Source: Campylobacter concisus
Lineage (GTDB): Bacteria; Campylobacterota; Campylobacteria; Campylobacterales; Campylobacteraceae
Direction of reading: 5' to 3'
Length of the DNA stretch: 64,000 nucleotides
NCBI RefSeq assembly: GCF_015229955.1
Contig: NZ_JAAKYZ010000001.1
Coordinates: forward strand, 310,001-374,000
Part shown: positions 9,017-18,292 of the stretch, piece after piece
Layout of the letters: each line of letters starts with the position of its first letter
How positions within the stretch are numbered: position 1 is the stretch's first letter
Position numbers and translations under genes: made by a program
Notes under the pieces: model-generated
Seen by the model: only the letters and a program-made list of their open reading frames with translations
Told to the model about the DNA's origin: nothing
Databases searched by the model: none

Positions 9017-9798
9017 TTATAGATACGCATTGTCATTTGGATAGTAAAGTTTATGATCCTGACCTTGATAAAATTTTAGATGAAGCCAGAAATTTAGGGC
9101 TAAAAGGCTTTATTATCCCGGGAGCTGATATTAATGATTTACCAAAAGCGGCTAAAATAGCGCATGAAAATTCTGACATTTTCTTTGCCGCCGGAGTTCA
9201 TCCATATGATAAAGAGAGTTTTAGTATTGAAATTTTAAGAAATTTTGCCAAAGGTGAAAAGTGTGTGGCGATTGGTGAATGTGGTCTTGACTACTTTCGC
9301 TTGCCAAAAGATGAAAATGAAAAGATAAAAGAAAAAGAGGATCAAAAACGTATTTTTTTAGCTCAACTTGATTTGGCTGTTGAGTTAAAAAAACCCGTTA
9401 TTCTTCACATTAGGGAGGCTAATGAGGACTCTTTTAATATCTTAAAAGAGTATGCACCAAAGCTTGAAGCTGGAGCGATTTTGCACTGTTATAATGCTTC
9501 GCCACTTCTTTTAGAGCTTTGTAAATTTGGGAATTTTTACTTTGGCATAGGCGGTGTTTTAACATTTAAAAATGCTAAAAATTTAGTCGAAATTTTGCCA
9601 AAAATCCCATTTAATAGGATAGTTATTGAAACTGACGCTCCTTATCTCACGCCAGAACCAAATCGTGGCAAGAGAAATGAGCCGGCGTTTACGACATTTG
9701 TTGCTAAAAAGATAGCTGAAATTTTAAACCTTGAGTTTGAAGTTGTTTGTGAAAAAACTTCAAATAATGCCAAAAGGTTGTTTAAGTGCTTTGCTTAA
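9013..9798 (+). CDS. tatD: TatD-family metal-dependent DNase
   Basis: A 261-residue TIM-barrel hydrolase of the TatD/YcfH type, acting on DNA 3' ends in family members. Metal ligands are visible in order: DTHCHLD at the N-terminus, IGECGLDYFR near residue 90, ILHIREA, LHCYNAS and the final VIETDAPYLTPEP. The start overlaps the previous stop by four bases (ATGA), indicating coupling with the CbrR-like gene. Confidence 0.93.
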   Translation: MIIDTHCHLDSKVYDPDLDKILDEARNLGLKGFIIPGADINDLPKAAKIAHENSDIFFAAGVHPYDKESFSIEILRNFAKGEKCVAIGECGLDYFRLPKDENEKIKEKEDQKRIFLAQLDLAVELKKPVILHIREANEDSFNILKEYAPKLEAGAILHCYNASPLLLELCKFGNFYFGIGGVLTFKNAKNLVEILPKIPFNRIVIETDAPYLTPEPNRGKRNEPAFTTFVAKKIAEILNLEFEVVCEKTSNNAKRLFKCFA

Positions 9799-9862
9799 AT
9801 TTTGGGCATTGCACTTGTTTAAGATGCTAACATCTTAAGTTTTGACACGAAAAAGGATAGAA

Positions 9863-11074
9863 ATGAAAGCAATGCTTAAAATATTTTTAATGTTTGCATG
9901 TAGTACCTTGCTACTAGCAAATACACCTGAAAAAAGCTCATACGACACTCAGGTAAAAATTTTAAAAGAGCTGGATATTGACGCTAGCTTTATGAAGACT
10001 TCTCACTATGCAAAGATGAGGCAAGGTATCAAACAATCACAACTTGAAACATTTACAGAAGCTCTAAAAAATGGTTATATGTATATACCGATGGTAAAAG
10101 AGCAGATCAAAAAATCCGGCGTACCTGAGTCATTCTTTTATCTAGCCATGATAGAATCAGGCTTTTCAAATCACACAGTCTCAAACGCAAAAGCTACTGG
10201 CATGTGGCAGTTTATGGAGCAAACGGCTAGACTGCATGGTCTAAAGGTAGGACAGTATGTCGATGAGAGAAAAGATCCAGTAGAGTCTACTATTGCAGCA
10301 ACAAATTATCTAAAGTCGCTTAAAAATCAATTTGGCAAGTGGTATCTAGCAGCTATGGCCTATAACTGTGGCGATGGAGCCTTAAAAAGAGCCATACAAA
10401 AAGCTGGCACAGATGACCTTGTAACGCTTCTTGACGCAGAGAAAAAATACCTTCCAGCTGAAACTAGAAATTTTGTTATTAAAATTTTAAGAGCAGCATA
10501 TACTGCAAAAGACGCAGACTTCTTGATGTCTAAAGATTCATCTTTATTGAATATAAACGGAGGACTAAAGCTTGTAAAAGTAAAAGTTCCAGGCGGTACA
10601 AATTTAGCTCAAATAGGCGATAGTATCGGTCTTAGTACAAAAAAGATGAAAAATAACAACCCGCATTTAAAATTTGTATTTACTCCACCAACTCTAAAAG
10701 ATTATTATGTTTATATCCCTGAAAACAAAAAACAACTTTTTGCAGAAAATTTCAAGCCATTTAATGGTAAAAATAATTTTTATGCCTATGTCGTAAAAAA
10801 AGGTGAAACACTACTTTCTATCTCTAAAAAAACAGGTGTTAGTCATAGAGCGATTAAGGACTACAACGAGCTTAGCACAAATGCCGTAAGCTATAATCAA
10901 AAACTAATTATTCCATTTTCCGCACAAAATAAATCTCAAAACTATATAGTCCAAACTGGTGACACGATAGCTTCTTTATCTAAGAAATTTAATGTGAGCG
11001 AAAAAGATTTAAAAGATGCAAATTCTTTTGCTAGTTCAAATTTAAATGTTGGAGCAAATATTGTCATACCATAA
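9863..11074 (+). CDS. mltD: Membrane-bound lytic murein transglycosylase with LysM repeats (MltD-like)
   Basis: A periplasmic peptidoglycan-cleaving enzyme of about 403 residues from the ATG at 9863. That start has an AAGGATAG ribosome-binding site; an upstream TTG at 9842 is less likely. A signal peptide ends around LLLANTPEKS. The SLT domain carries the catalytic Glu in AMIESGF and the TGMWQFM motif, followed by AMAYNCGDG. The C-terminus has two clear LysM repeats (YVVKKGETLLSISKKTG and YIVQTGDTIASLSKKFN) and a degenerate one before them. The end overlaps rlpA. Confidence 0.92.
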   Translation: MKAMLKIFLMFACSTLLLANTPEKSSYDTQVKILKELDIDASFMKTSHYAKMRQGIKQSQLETFTEALKNGYMYIPMVKEQIKKSGVPESFFYLAMIESGFSNHTVSNAKATGMWQFMEQTARLHGLKVGQYVDERKDPVESTIAATNYLKSLKNQFGKWYLAAMAYNCGDGALKRAIQKAGTDDLVTLLDAEKKYLPAETRNFVIKILRAAYTAKDADFLMSKDSSLLNINGGLKLVKVKVPGGTNLAQIGDSIGLSTKKMKNNNPHLKFVFTPPTLKDYYVYIPENKKQLFAENFKPFNGKNNFYAYVVKKGETLLSISKKTGVSHRAIKDYNELSTNAVSYNQKLIIPFSAQNKSQNYIVQTGDTIASLSKKFNVSEKDLKDANSFASSNLNVGANIVIP

Positions 11075-11918
11075 GAGCCTAAAATTTTATATAGGACTAA
11101 GTTTTACTCTTTTAGTTACTGGTTGCTCTTGGAGTGGAGCACCATTTACACCAAGTGGCCCAACTAATGTAAAGGGCAACAATTCAGCTTCTATCCAAAA
11201 AGCAACAATGAGGCCTTACACGATAAATGGCAAAACATACTACCCAACCGTTGTAAGCGTGGGTGATAAGGCAAGTGGTACGGCAAGCTGGTATGGTCCA
11301 AATTTTCATGGCAAAACAACCTCAAACGGCGAAATTTATAATATGTACAACATGACTGCAGCACACAAAACTTTGCCGATGAATACGATCCTTAAGGTAA
11401 CAAATTTAAGAAATCAAAAAAGCGTCATTGTTCGTGTAAATGATCGCGGACCTTTTGTGGCTGATAGAGTTTTAGACCTTTCAAAGGCAGCTGCAACTAA
11501 ACTTGATATTATCGGTACAGGCACAGCTCCAGTCAGTATGGAAGTCATAGGCTTTAATGAAGATATAAATGCTGTTGCAAGCATTAACACTCAAGCAAAA
11601 CCGACAAGCACTGGCATAAAAGTGCCAAATCCAGTCTCTCCAACAGCTCCAACTGGAGGCATTATTATTTCGTCAGAGCAACGGGTTGTAGGTGGAGATT
11701 TTATGGTGCAAATTGGCTCATTTAAAAACCTTGAGGGCGCAAATAGATATCAAAGAGAGCATCAAAGTATAGATGGCTATAAGTCGGTAGTTAAGACATT
11801 TACCATAGACGGCTCGACCATTTATAGAGTATTTTTAAATGGCTTTAGAAGTGAGGACGAGGCTAGAGATTACGCAAGAAGCGGTAAATTCCAAGGTGCA
11901 TTTATAGTAAGAGGTTAG
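11061..11918 (+). CDS. rlpA: Septal-ring lytic transglycosylase RlpA-type lipoprotein
   Basis: The start is probably TTG at 11061 (GGAG seven bases upstream), inside the end of mltD. An in-frame ATG at 11046 is the alternative. The signal peptide ends in a lipobox LVTGC. The double-psi beta-barrel domain is recognised from TASWYGPNFHGKTTSNGE, MTAAHKTLPMNT and VNDRGPF, which includes the catalytic-type Asp. The C-terminal 75 residues form a SPOR domain (FMVQIGSFKNLEGANRYQ) that binds denuded septal peptidoglycan. About 286 residues. Coupled to mltD, giving two consecutive wall-cleaving enzymes. Confidence 0.92.
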   Translation: MSYHKSLKFYIGLSFTLLVTGCSWSGAPFTPSGPTNVKGNNSASIQKATMRPYTINGKTYYPTVVSVGDKASGTASWYGPNFHGKTTSNGEIYNMYNMTAAHKTLPMNTILKVTNLRNQKSVIVRVNDRGPFVADRVLDLSKAAATKLDIIGTGTAPVSMEVIGFNEDINAVASINTQAKPTSTGIKVPNPVSPTAPTGGIIISSEQRVVGGDFMVQIGSFKNLEGANRYQREHQSIDGYKSVVKTFTIDGSTIYRVFLNGFRSEDEARDYARSGKFQGAFIVRG

Positions 11919-11921
11919 GGC

Positions 11922-12509
11922 GTGAGAGAAGAAATTTTAGAACTAACTAGAAATACAAAAGAGACACAAATCTCAATGAAGCTTAAAATTTATGGCTCCG
12001 GGGTTGCAAAGATAGATACTGGCATTGGCTTTTTTGACCATATGCTTGAAGCTTTTACAAAGCATTCTTTGCTAGATCTTGAAATTTCATGTAATGGCGA
12101 TACGCATGTGGATTTTCATCACAGCGTTGAGGATGTAGGCATAGTTTTGGGTCAGCTTTTAAAAGAGGCTTTATATCCTTTAAGTGGCGTTGAGAGATTT
12201 GGCGAGGCAAGTGTCGTTATGGACGAAGCTGCTGTTTTTTGCGCGCTAGATCTTAGCAATAGAGCCTACCTCGTATATGAAAATTTTAACCAAAACGCTA
12301 AAGTAGGGGAGTTTGACACTGAGCTTGTGGAGGAATTTTTTAGGGCAGTTGCTATAAATTCTGGTATCACGCTTCATCTAAATCAAATTCGCGGTAAAAA
12401 CACTCACCACATCATTGAAGCAACGTTTAAATCATTTGCTGTAGCACTTCGTAGAGCACTTGCTAAAAACGCAAGGATAGGCACTCCAAGCACAAAGGGT
12501 GTTTTATGA
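11922..12509 (+). CDS. hisB: Imidazoleglycerol-phosphate dehydratase
   Basis: A 195-residue monofunctional HisB, the sixth enzyme of histidine synthesis, without the phosphatase domain found in enterobacteria. Metal-binding histidine clusters are clear: GFFDHMLEAFTKHS, DFHHSVEDVGI and KNTHHIIEATFKSFA. The start is GTG at 11922, three bases after the rlpA stop. It ends as ATGA with the next gene. It is separated from other his genes within this window. Confidence 0.96.
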   Translation: MREEILELTRNTKETQISMKLKIYGSGVAKIDTGIGFFDHMLEAFTKHSLLDLEISCNGDTHVDFHHSVEDVGIVLGQLLKEALYPLSGVERFGEASVVMDEAAVFCALDLSNRAYLVYENFNQNAKVGEFDTELVEEFFRAVAINSGITLHLNQIRGKNTHHIIEATFKSFAVALRRALAKNARIGTPSTKGVL

Positions 12510-12994
12510 TAGAGATTATATTTTTAGATATTGATGGCTGCCTGACTGATGGCAAAATCATCTATAATGCAAACGGCGAAGAGCTTAAATTTTTTGATGT
12601 AAAAGATGGTTACGCGATAGAAAGCTGGCTAAAACTTGGCAAAAAAGTAGCTATCATTACAGGTAGAAAGTCAGCCATCGTTGAGCGAAGGGCTGAAGAT
12701 CTAAAGATAAATCACGTCTATCAAGGTGTTGGTGATAAATTTGAAGTGGCGAGTGAGATATTAAAATTTGAAGGGCTTAGCTTTAAAAACGCAGCAGCTA
12801 TCGGCGATGACTACAATGACTATAAAATTTTAAATGCAGTTGCTTGGAGCTTTAAGCCAAAAGATGCGATAAAAGAGCTTGATGTAAAGACAAAACTAAA
12901 GCACAAAGGTGGCAATGGCGCGGTTAGAGAAATGATCGAGCTTATTATAAAATCAGAAAATTTATATGACGAGTGGTCGAAGCGTTGGTTGTAA
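12506..12994 (+). CDS. kdsC: KDO 8-phosphate phosphatase (HAD superfamily)
   Basis: A 162-residue C0-type HAD phosphatase that releases phosphate from 3-deoxy-D-manno-octulosonate 8-phosphate in lipopolysaccharide core synthesis. Motif I is FLDIDGCLTDG at the N-terminus, motif II is IITGRKS, and motif IV is IGDDYNDY near residue 107. The small size and absent cap fit KdsC. It overlaps hisB by four bases and lptC by about 20, so it leads the kdsC-lptC-lptA group. Confidence 0.93.
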   Translation: MIEIIFLDIDGCLTDGKIIYNANGEELKFFDVKDGYAIESWLKLGKKVAIITGRKSAIVERRAEDLKINHVYQGVGDKFEVASEILKFEGLSFKNAAAIGDDYNDYKILNAVAWSFKPKDAIKELDVKTKLKHKGGNGAVREMIELIIKSENLYDEWSKRWL

Positions 12995-13512
12995 AAATTT
13001 TCTACTTCGTCGTGGCCATTTTTAGTGTCGTGATGATATTTTTGGCGGCTCAAGATCCATACCTTGCAAATGTTTTAAAGATCGACACAAAGATATCAAA
13101 TATGCAAATAAATGATGTGATAGATTATGAGATAAATTCCACGAAAATAAGCGGAGTCTACGAGGCTGATGAGCTAAATAGATACAATGATAAAGATGAA
13201 TTTTTGAGTTTTAAAGCAAAAATTTTAAGAGGAAATTTAAAACATTTTTTAAGCTCAGACAAAGCAATCTCACAAAATGACGAAATCATTTTTCAAAAGA
13301 ATGCGAACTATGAAAACAACGATAGTTTGAGGTTTATAAGTGACGAAGTGATATATGGAACAAAAACAAAAATAGTAAGATCTGAAGCAAATTTTACGCT
13401 CATAAGAAATAATGATAAGGCACTGGGTGAGAGTGGAAGCTATGATCTTGGCAAAAAACAAACGCAGGTAAAAGGGTTAAGGGCATGGGTAGAAGAAAAT
13501 CAGCGATTTTAG
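12973..13512 (+). CDS. lptC: LPS export protein LptC-like
   Basis: A 179-residue protein with one N-terminal membrane anchor (VVKIFYFVVAIFSVVMIFLAA) and a periplasmic beta-jellyroll-type region. It has low sequence conservation, as usual for LptC. The identification rests on size, topology and position between kdsC and lptA, the standard order in Gram-negatives. The start is GTG at 12973 or TTG at 12985. It overlaps both neighbours, so translation is coupled. Confidence 0.8.
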   Translation: MVEALVVKIFYFVVAIFSVVMIFLAAQDPYLANVLKIDTKISNMQINDVIDYEINSTKISGVYEADELNRYNDKDEFLSFKAKILRGNLKHFLSSDKAISQNDEIIFQKNANYENNDSLRFISDEVIYGTKTKIVRSEANFTLIRNNDKALGESGSYDLGKKQTQVKGLRAWVEENQRF

Positions 13513-13961
13513 CGGTGATATTGGGTTTTACATTTTTAAATGCAGAGCAAGTTGAAATCACATCAAATGATTTTTTTGCAGATGAGAATAAGCAAACTAG
13601 TGAATTTATAGGTAATGTAAATATCAAAAAGGGCTCATTTGATGAGCTTAAGGCAGATAAGGTGGTCGTCTATTTTGACAAAAAACGCCAGCCTATAAAA
13701 TATGTGGCCACTGGCAATGCTAGAGCAAAAATTTTTATAAAAGATAAGCACTACGACGGCAAAGGCAATACTCTTACATACGAGCCAGCAAAACAGATCT
13801 ATACTGTTAGTGGAAATGGCTATTTACATGAGGTAGAAACTGATAAAAATGTTTATGGCGAAAAGATCGTTGTCAATCAAAAAGATGGCACATATAGCGT
13901 AAATAGTGATGAGAAAAAGCCTGTTAAATTTATCTTTCAGGTAGAGGAAAAAGATAAGTGA
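13485..13961 (+). CDS. lptA: LPS export periplasmic protein LptA/OstA
   Basis: A 158-residue periplasmic protein that bridges LPS transport between inner and outer membranes. The signal peptide ends at LNAEQ. The OstA-type beta-jellyroll pattern is visible: EQVEITSNDFFADENKQT, IGNVNIKKG, LKADKVVVYFD and KHYDGKGNTLTYEPA. It overlaps the lptC end by 28 bases, and its stop overlaps the engB start (GTGA). Confidence 0.9.
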   Translation: MGRRKSAILAVILGFTFLNAEQVEITSNDFFADENKQTSEFIGNVNIKKGSFDELKADKVVVYFDKKRQPIKYVATGNARAKIFIKDKHYDGKGNTLTYEPAKQIYTVSGNGYLHEVETDKNVYGEKIVVNQKDGTYSVNSDEKKPVKFIFQVEEKDK

Positions 13962-14572
13962 TAAGGCCACTAAGTGCTAAATTTATCACATCAAGTCCAA
14001 GTATAAAAGAGGCTCCAAGTTTCGTAACAAGCGAAGTCGTCTTTTTGGGGAGATCAAATGTTGGTAAAAGCAGCTTCATAAATACACTTGTAAATCAAAA
14101 AAATCTAGCCAAAAGCTCATCGACTCCTGGCAAAACTCAGCTTATAAATTTCTTTGAGGCTGAGTTTTGTGAGCAAAAAGACGAGCAGGAAGAAAAAGAT
14201 AAATTTAAGCTCATTTTGGTTGATTTGCCAGGCTTTGGCTATGCAAAAGTGGCAAAGTCAAAGCATGATGAATGGCGTAAAAATTTAGATGAGTTTTTGA
14301 AATTTAGAAGCGACATTAGACTTTTTATACATCTAATTGATGCTAGGCATTTTGATTTAGATATAGACGTAAATGTGGATGCTTATCTAAAAAGCTTTTT
14401 AAGAGCTGATCAGAAAATTTTAAATTTATATACAAAAAGCGATAAGCTAAATCAAAGCCAAAAGAGTGCGGTAATGAAATTTGATCCAAGCGGCATCTTG
14501 GTCTCAACTCTTAATAAAAGTGGTATCGAAAAGGCTAGAGAAGCCATCATAAATAACGCTCTTGGTAGATAA
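13958..14572 (+). CDS. engB: Ribosome-biogenesis GTPase EngB/YsxC
   Basis: A 204-residue GTPase needed for late assembly of the large ribosomal subunit. All G motifs are present: G1 GRSNVGKSSF, G2 TPGKTQLINFF, G3 DLPGFGYAK, G4 YTKSDK and G5-like STLNKSG. A lysine/glutamate-rich insert (EQKDEQEEKDKFK) precedes G3. The start is GTG overlapping the lptA stop by four bases. Confidence 0.95.
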   Translation: MIRPLSAKFITSSPSIKEAPSFVTSEVVFLGRSNVGKSSFINTLVNQKNLAKSSSTPGKTQLINFFEAEFCEQKDEQEEKDKFKLILVDLPGFGYAKVAKSKHDEWRKNLDEFLKFRSDIRLFIHLIDARHFDLDIDVNVDAYLKSFLRADQKILNLYTKSDKLNQSQKSAVMKFDPSGILVSTLNKSGIEKAREAIINNALGR

Positions 14573-14573
14573 A

Positions 14574-15065
14574 ATGCAAACCATAAGCAGCTTAGATATT
14601 AAAATTTTTAAAGAATTTTGGTGGGCTGTTTTTTTATTCTCATACGAGATCGCAACTACGCAATTTGGCTTTTTGCCACCACTCATTGGTATTTTTTTTA
14701 CTTATATGATTTTGGAGTATTCAAGAAAACAAAAGCAATACGACGAGTTTAAGCATAATTGGTACTTTGCGATAATTTTTATAATATTTGCTGAGCAAAT
14801 TCATGGATTTCATCTTTTTTCAACAATTATTGCATTTTTGCTTTTTTATAATTTTATTTTAGACTGGCTATATACCACGATGAAGTGGCGAAACTGCCTA
14901 CTTATCATCTTTGTAGCAGCTGGATATACTTTAACATTTCTTGTAAATAATCTATTTGCTTACGTTTTAAATGAGCAAAATTTAGCATTTTCGTCTGAAT
15001 ATCTATTTTTTATAGCATTTGAAAGTATCCTTGCTATCGTTCTTTTTAGGGATAAAGTGCTATGA
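14574..15065 (+). CDS. Integral membrane protein of unknown function (MreD position)
   Basis: About 163 residues with four or five hydrophobic segments (FWWAVFLFSYEIATTQFGF, LIGIFFTYMIL, WYFAIIFIIFAEQ, FSTIIAFLLFYNFIL, NCLLIIFVAAGYTLTFLV). The ATG at 14574 is preferred over an upstream in-frame TTG. It overlaps the PBP2 gene by four bases. A small polytopic protein directly before mrdA sits where MreD lies in other bacteria and has similar topology. I infer a possible elongasome role but see no decisive motif. Confidence 0.65.
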   Translation: MQTISSLDIKIFKEFWWAVFLFSYEIATTQFGFLPPLIGIFFTYMILEYSRKQKQYDEFKHNWYFAIIFIIFAEQIHGFHLFSTIIAFLLFYNFILDWLYTTMKWRNCLLIIFVAAGYTLTFLVNNLFAYVLNEQNLAFSSEYLFFIAFESILAIVLFRDKVL

Positions 15066-16900
15066 GGATGCGCATCGTCTTTAGTGTGATCGCTCTTTTT
15101 TGGATTATACTTTTGGGACGAATTTATCACCTAAGCATAAACTCAAATACCTACTACAACGAGATTGCAGAACAAAACGCGATAAAGACTATTTATATTC
15201 CACCAGTTAGAGGTATCATCTTTGACGCACATGATAAGCCAATGGCTGTTAATCGTCTTGGTTTTTCGGTATCCATTAGACCACATTTAAGTGCTAATAA
15301 AAAGGTAAAAATTTTAGATGATGAGCTAGCTTACATTGGCTCACTATTTAGCGATCTAAATGTTACAAAGCTTAAAAATGAATACATAAAAAATGACTCA
15401 GCTTATAACCAAGATTTTATAAATGTGGTTGAATTTATTGATTATGATAAATTTTTGCCATTTTTTGCATCACTTTCTTTGCGTGAAAATTTAGAGATAA
15501 GGCCCGCTTCAAAACGCCACTATCCGTATAACGACCTAGCTTCTCACATCATCGGCTATGTCGGTAGGGCAAATCAAAAAGATATGGATAATGATCCTTT
15601 GACAAAGCTTACAAATTACATTGGAAGAAGTGGCGTGGAGCGGTTTTATAATCCGATCTTACAAGGAATTCAAGGGTTTAAAAAGATAAAGGTAAATGCT
15701 TTAAATGAAGAGATCGAGCAGATAAACTTTCAAGCGCCACAAAGTCAAAACATCAAGCTTGCAGTCGATCTTGAGCTTCAGCAGTTTGTGGCTGATGTCT
15801 TTGGCAAAGATGCAGGAAGCGTCATAGTCATGAGTCTAAAAGACGGTGCTATCATAGCTGCTGGTAGCTTTCCAGAGTATGATCTAAATCCATTTGTACT
15901 TGGAATTTCTCAGCCTGAATGGGAAGAGCTTGTAAAAAACGTCGATCATCCTTTTACAAATAAGCTAATAAACGGCCTTTATCCGCCAGGTTCGGTCGTA
16001 AAAATGGGTATGGCACTTGCGTTTTTGGATAATGGCATGAGTAAATACGATAGCTTTTTTTGTAGTGGCTCGTATGAGCTTGGAGGGCGTAAATTCCGCT
16101 GCTGGAACTCTCATGGACATGGAAATGTTAATATGAATACGGCAATTAGAGAGAGCTGTGATGATTATTTTTATAAAGGTAGTCAAAAGATAGGGATCGA
16201 TGCTATTGTGCCGATACTGGAGCGTATGGGTTTTGGTAGAAAAACCGAGGTTGATTTGCCAAATGAGTTTGTGGGGACTTTGCCAAGTAGAGAGTGGAAG
16301 ATGAGGAAGTACGGCAAAGCGTGGTTTCAAGGTGAGACCCTCATCACCTCTATCGGACAGGGAAATTTCTTGGTCACGCCTATGCAAGTGGCAAAATATA
16401 CAGCAGGCCTTGCAACTGGGTTAAATGTGACTCCACATTTTTTAAAGAGCATTGATGACAAGGATGTTGATTTTACGCCAACAGATGATGCTTTTACGCC
16501 GTTTGAAAAATCACAGTTACCAGCCATTAGGCATGCAATGTATGAAGTGGCAAATCACCCAAGAGGCACGGCAAATAGGCATTTTATTGGAAGCCTAGTT
16601 AAAGTTGCTGCAAAGACAGGTACTGCCCAGGTCGTTGGAATTTCTCAAACTGAAAAGAAACGTATGAAAGAAGAGGATATGGCGTATTTGCAAAGATCTC
16701 ATGCATGGATGACTACATATGCGCCCTATGAAGATCCGCAATATGTCATTACAATGGTTATCGAGCATGGTGGCCATGGCGGAAGTGCGGCTGGGCCAAA
16801 AATCGCTCAAATTTATAATAAACTCGTTGAAATGGGATATATAAATTTAGAAAAAATCCAAAGTGATCAAAATAAAAAACAAGACAATAAGAAAAAATAA
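15062..16900 (+). CDS. mrdA: Penicillin-binding protein 2 (elongasome transpeptidase)
   Basis: A 612-residue class B PBP that cross-links lateral-wall peptidoglycan for rod-shape growth. There is one N-terminal transmembrane segment (IVFSVIALFWIILLGRIY), a PBP dimerisation domain (IPPVRGIIFDAHDKPMAVNR), and a transpeptidase domain with the catalytic serine in PPGSVVKMG, SCDDYFYKGS as the SxD motif and KTGTAQV as KTG. The tail is lysine-rich (QNKKQDNKKK). It is last in the run from kdsC and coupled to the membrane gene before it. Confidence 0.95.
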   Translation: MRMRIVFSVIALFWIILLGRIYHLSINSNTYYNEIAEQNAIKTIYIPPVRGIIFDAHDKPMAVNRLGFSVSIRPHLSANKKVKILDDELAYIGSLFSDLNVTKLKNEYIKNDSAYNQDFINVVEFIDYDKFLPFFASLSLRENLEIRPASKRHYPYNDLASHIIGYVGRANQKDMDNDPLTKLTNYIGRSGVERFYNPILQGIQGFKKIKVNALNEEIEQINFQAPQSQNIKLAVDLELQQFVADVFGKDAGSVIVMSLKDGAIIAAGSFPEYDLNPFVLGISQPEWEELVKNVDHPFTNKLINGLYPPGSVVKMGMALAFLDNGMSKYDSFFCSGSYELGGRKFRCWNSHGHGNVNMNTAIRESCDDYFYKGSQKIGIDAIVPILERMGFGRKTEVDLPNEFVGTLPSREWKMRKYGKAWFQGETLITSIGQGNFLVTPMQVAKYTAGLATGLNVTPHFLKSIDDKDVDFTPTDDAFTPFEKSQLPAIRHAMYEVANHPRGTANRHFIGSLVKVAAKTGTAQVVGISQTEKKRMKEEDMAYLQRSHAWMTTYAPYEDPQYVITMVIEHGGHGGSAAGPKIAQIYNKLVEMGYINLEKIQSDQNKKQDNKKK

Positions 16901-17106
16901 GATCACTAAAAAGTCGTGGTAGTGACTATTTACTTAGAAATTTTTACCTTGTGTTTAGTGCGTTTTTGGCTAAATTTATCAACTACTTTTTAATCCTCTT
17001 TATTAAATTTTGGCAAACTTGACTGAGGATTTATGTTTTTGGCAGGTAGCAAGAGTCTAAGCGTTGATATATCTTTAAATTTGCTAAATACCCTTGTTTT
17101 AGAGAC
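16901..17106. other. Intergenic stretch between convergent mrdA and queC
   Basis: No confident gene. A weak 6-bp inverted repeat (TCACTA / TAGTGA, 16903-16925) just after mrdA may help termination. A 30-codon frame starting ATG at 17033, preceded by GAGG, runs into the queC end (stop at 17125). It has no recognisable relatives by eye and is probably chance. Confidence 0.4.
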
Positions 17107-17787
17107 TCATAAGGAAAATTTTTGATTTTTATATGCGATTTTATCAGTGGCGTTTGCCTTTTTAAAGCCATTTAGCCTTAGCCTGCAGCTATCGCAAAGT
17201 CCGCATGCCTCGTCATCGCTTTCGTAACAGCTCCAAGTAAGCTCTAGTGGCGAGCCAAGCTCAAGAGATTTTGCTACGATGTCAGCCTTACTTAAATTTA
17301 CAAGTGGAGTAATTATCTCACACGAAAAACTAGGTGATGTGCCTAAAATTATGGACCCGTTTATACTTTTTATGAAGCTTTCTTTGCAGTCAGGATAGCC
17401 TGAACTATCTTCTTCTACGACACCGATATAGATAGCTTGTGCATTTTCTTTTTCAGCAAGTGCGGCAGCGACCGAGATAAAAATACCATTTCGAAAAGGC
17501 ACGTAAGTATTTGGCACATCTTTTTCCACTCCGTCTTTTCTTATTTGCAAGCTTTCATCGGTTAAAGAATTTCCGCCTATTTGGGCAATAAAGCTAACAT
17601 CCAAACTCATCTTTTTTGTAATGCCTAATCTTTCACAAATTTCGTTAAATGCACGTTTTTCGCGTTTCATCGTTCTTTGGCCATAGTCAAAATGAAGCGC
17701 TACGATCTCATATCCAGCCCTTTTTGCCATTACAGCACAAAGCGTACTATCCATACCGCCGCTCATTATACAAACTGCTTTTTTCAT
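17107..17787 (-). CDS. queC: 7-cyano-7-deazaguanine synthase
   Basis: A 226-residue ATP-dependent enzyme that converts 7-carboxy-7-deazaguanine to preQ0 in queuosine synthesis. The PP-loop is [19 protein letters not shown] near the N-terminus, [10 protein letters not shown] follows, and a C-terminal zinc site reads [18 protein letters not shown]. The ATG at 17787 has AAAAGGCAAAAT upstream and places the PP-loop at the usual distance, so I reject longer starts. It is divergent from ybeY with 58 bases between. Confidence 0.96.
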   Translation of the reverse strand: MKKAVCIMSGGMDSTLCAVMAKRAGYEIVALHFDYGQRTMKREKRAFNEICERLGITKKMSLDVSFIAQIGGNSLTDESLQIRKDGVEKDVPNTYVPFRNGIFISVAAALAEKENAQAIYIGVVEEDSSGYPDCKESFIKSINGSIILGTSPSFSCEIITPLVNLSKADIVAKSLELGSPLELTWSCYESDDEACGLCDSCRLRLNGFKKANATDKIAYKNQKFSL

Positions 17788-17845
17788 ATTTTGCCTTTTA
17801 TTTTTGCTAGAATTATACAAAAAGTTACTAAGGAAAGAGCCTAAA

Positions 17846-18292
17846 ATGATACTTTGCGAAGAGAGCTATCCAAAAATTTTAGATGAAATTTGTGAATATT
17901 TGACACTAGGAGAAATCGAGCTAGTCTTTGTCGATAAAGAAGAAATGAGAGAACTGAATAAAACTGAGCGGGGCATTGATAAAACGACAGATGTTTTAAG
18001 CTTTCCGCTTGAGCTTGTCATTCACGCCCCACTTGGCTCAATCGTTATAAACAAAGATATGGTAAAAGAGAAAGCTGCAGAGCTAAATCATAGTGAAGAG
18101 GCCGAAACCGCACTACTTTTTACACATGGATTGCTTCATATCTTGGGATTTGATCATGAAAAAGATGATGGCGAAATGAGAGAAAAAGAGTGCGAGGTTA
18201 TCAAGAAATTTGAGCTGCCTAAAAGTCTAATAGTAAGAAGCGAGGATGTTAGGCTGATTGATCTTATAAATAATAAAAACTTAAAAGAGTAG
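17846..18292 (+). CDS. ybeY: Endoribonuclease YbeY
   Basis: A 148-residue metal-dependent RNase for 16S rRNA 3'-end maturation and ribosome quality control. The zinc motif [11 protein letters not shown] (HxxxHxxxxxH) is near residue 95, preceded by the conserved KTTDVLSFP. The ATG at 17846 follows AAGGAAAGAG at the right distance. Its 3' end overlaps the convergent downstream gene by 12 bases. Confidence 0.95.
   Translation: MILCEESYPKILDEICEYLTLGEIELVFVDKEEMRELNKTERGIDKTTDVLSFPLELVIHAPLGSIVINKDMVKEKAAELNHSEEAETALLFTHGLLHILGFDHEKDDGEMREKECEVIKKFELPKSLIVRSEDVRLIDLINNKNLKE

Noticed and set aside
17033-17125. 30-codon frame with a GAGG upstream, between mrdA and queC
   Set aside because: Too short, spacing to the ATG is only four bases, and it runs into the queC end with no known similarity.
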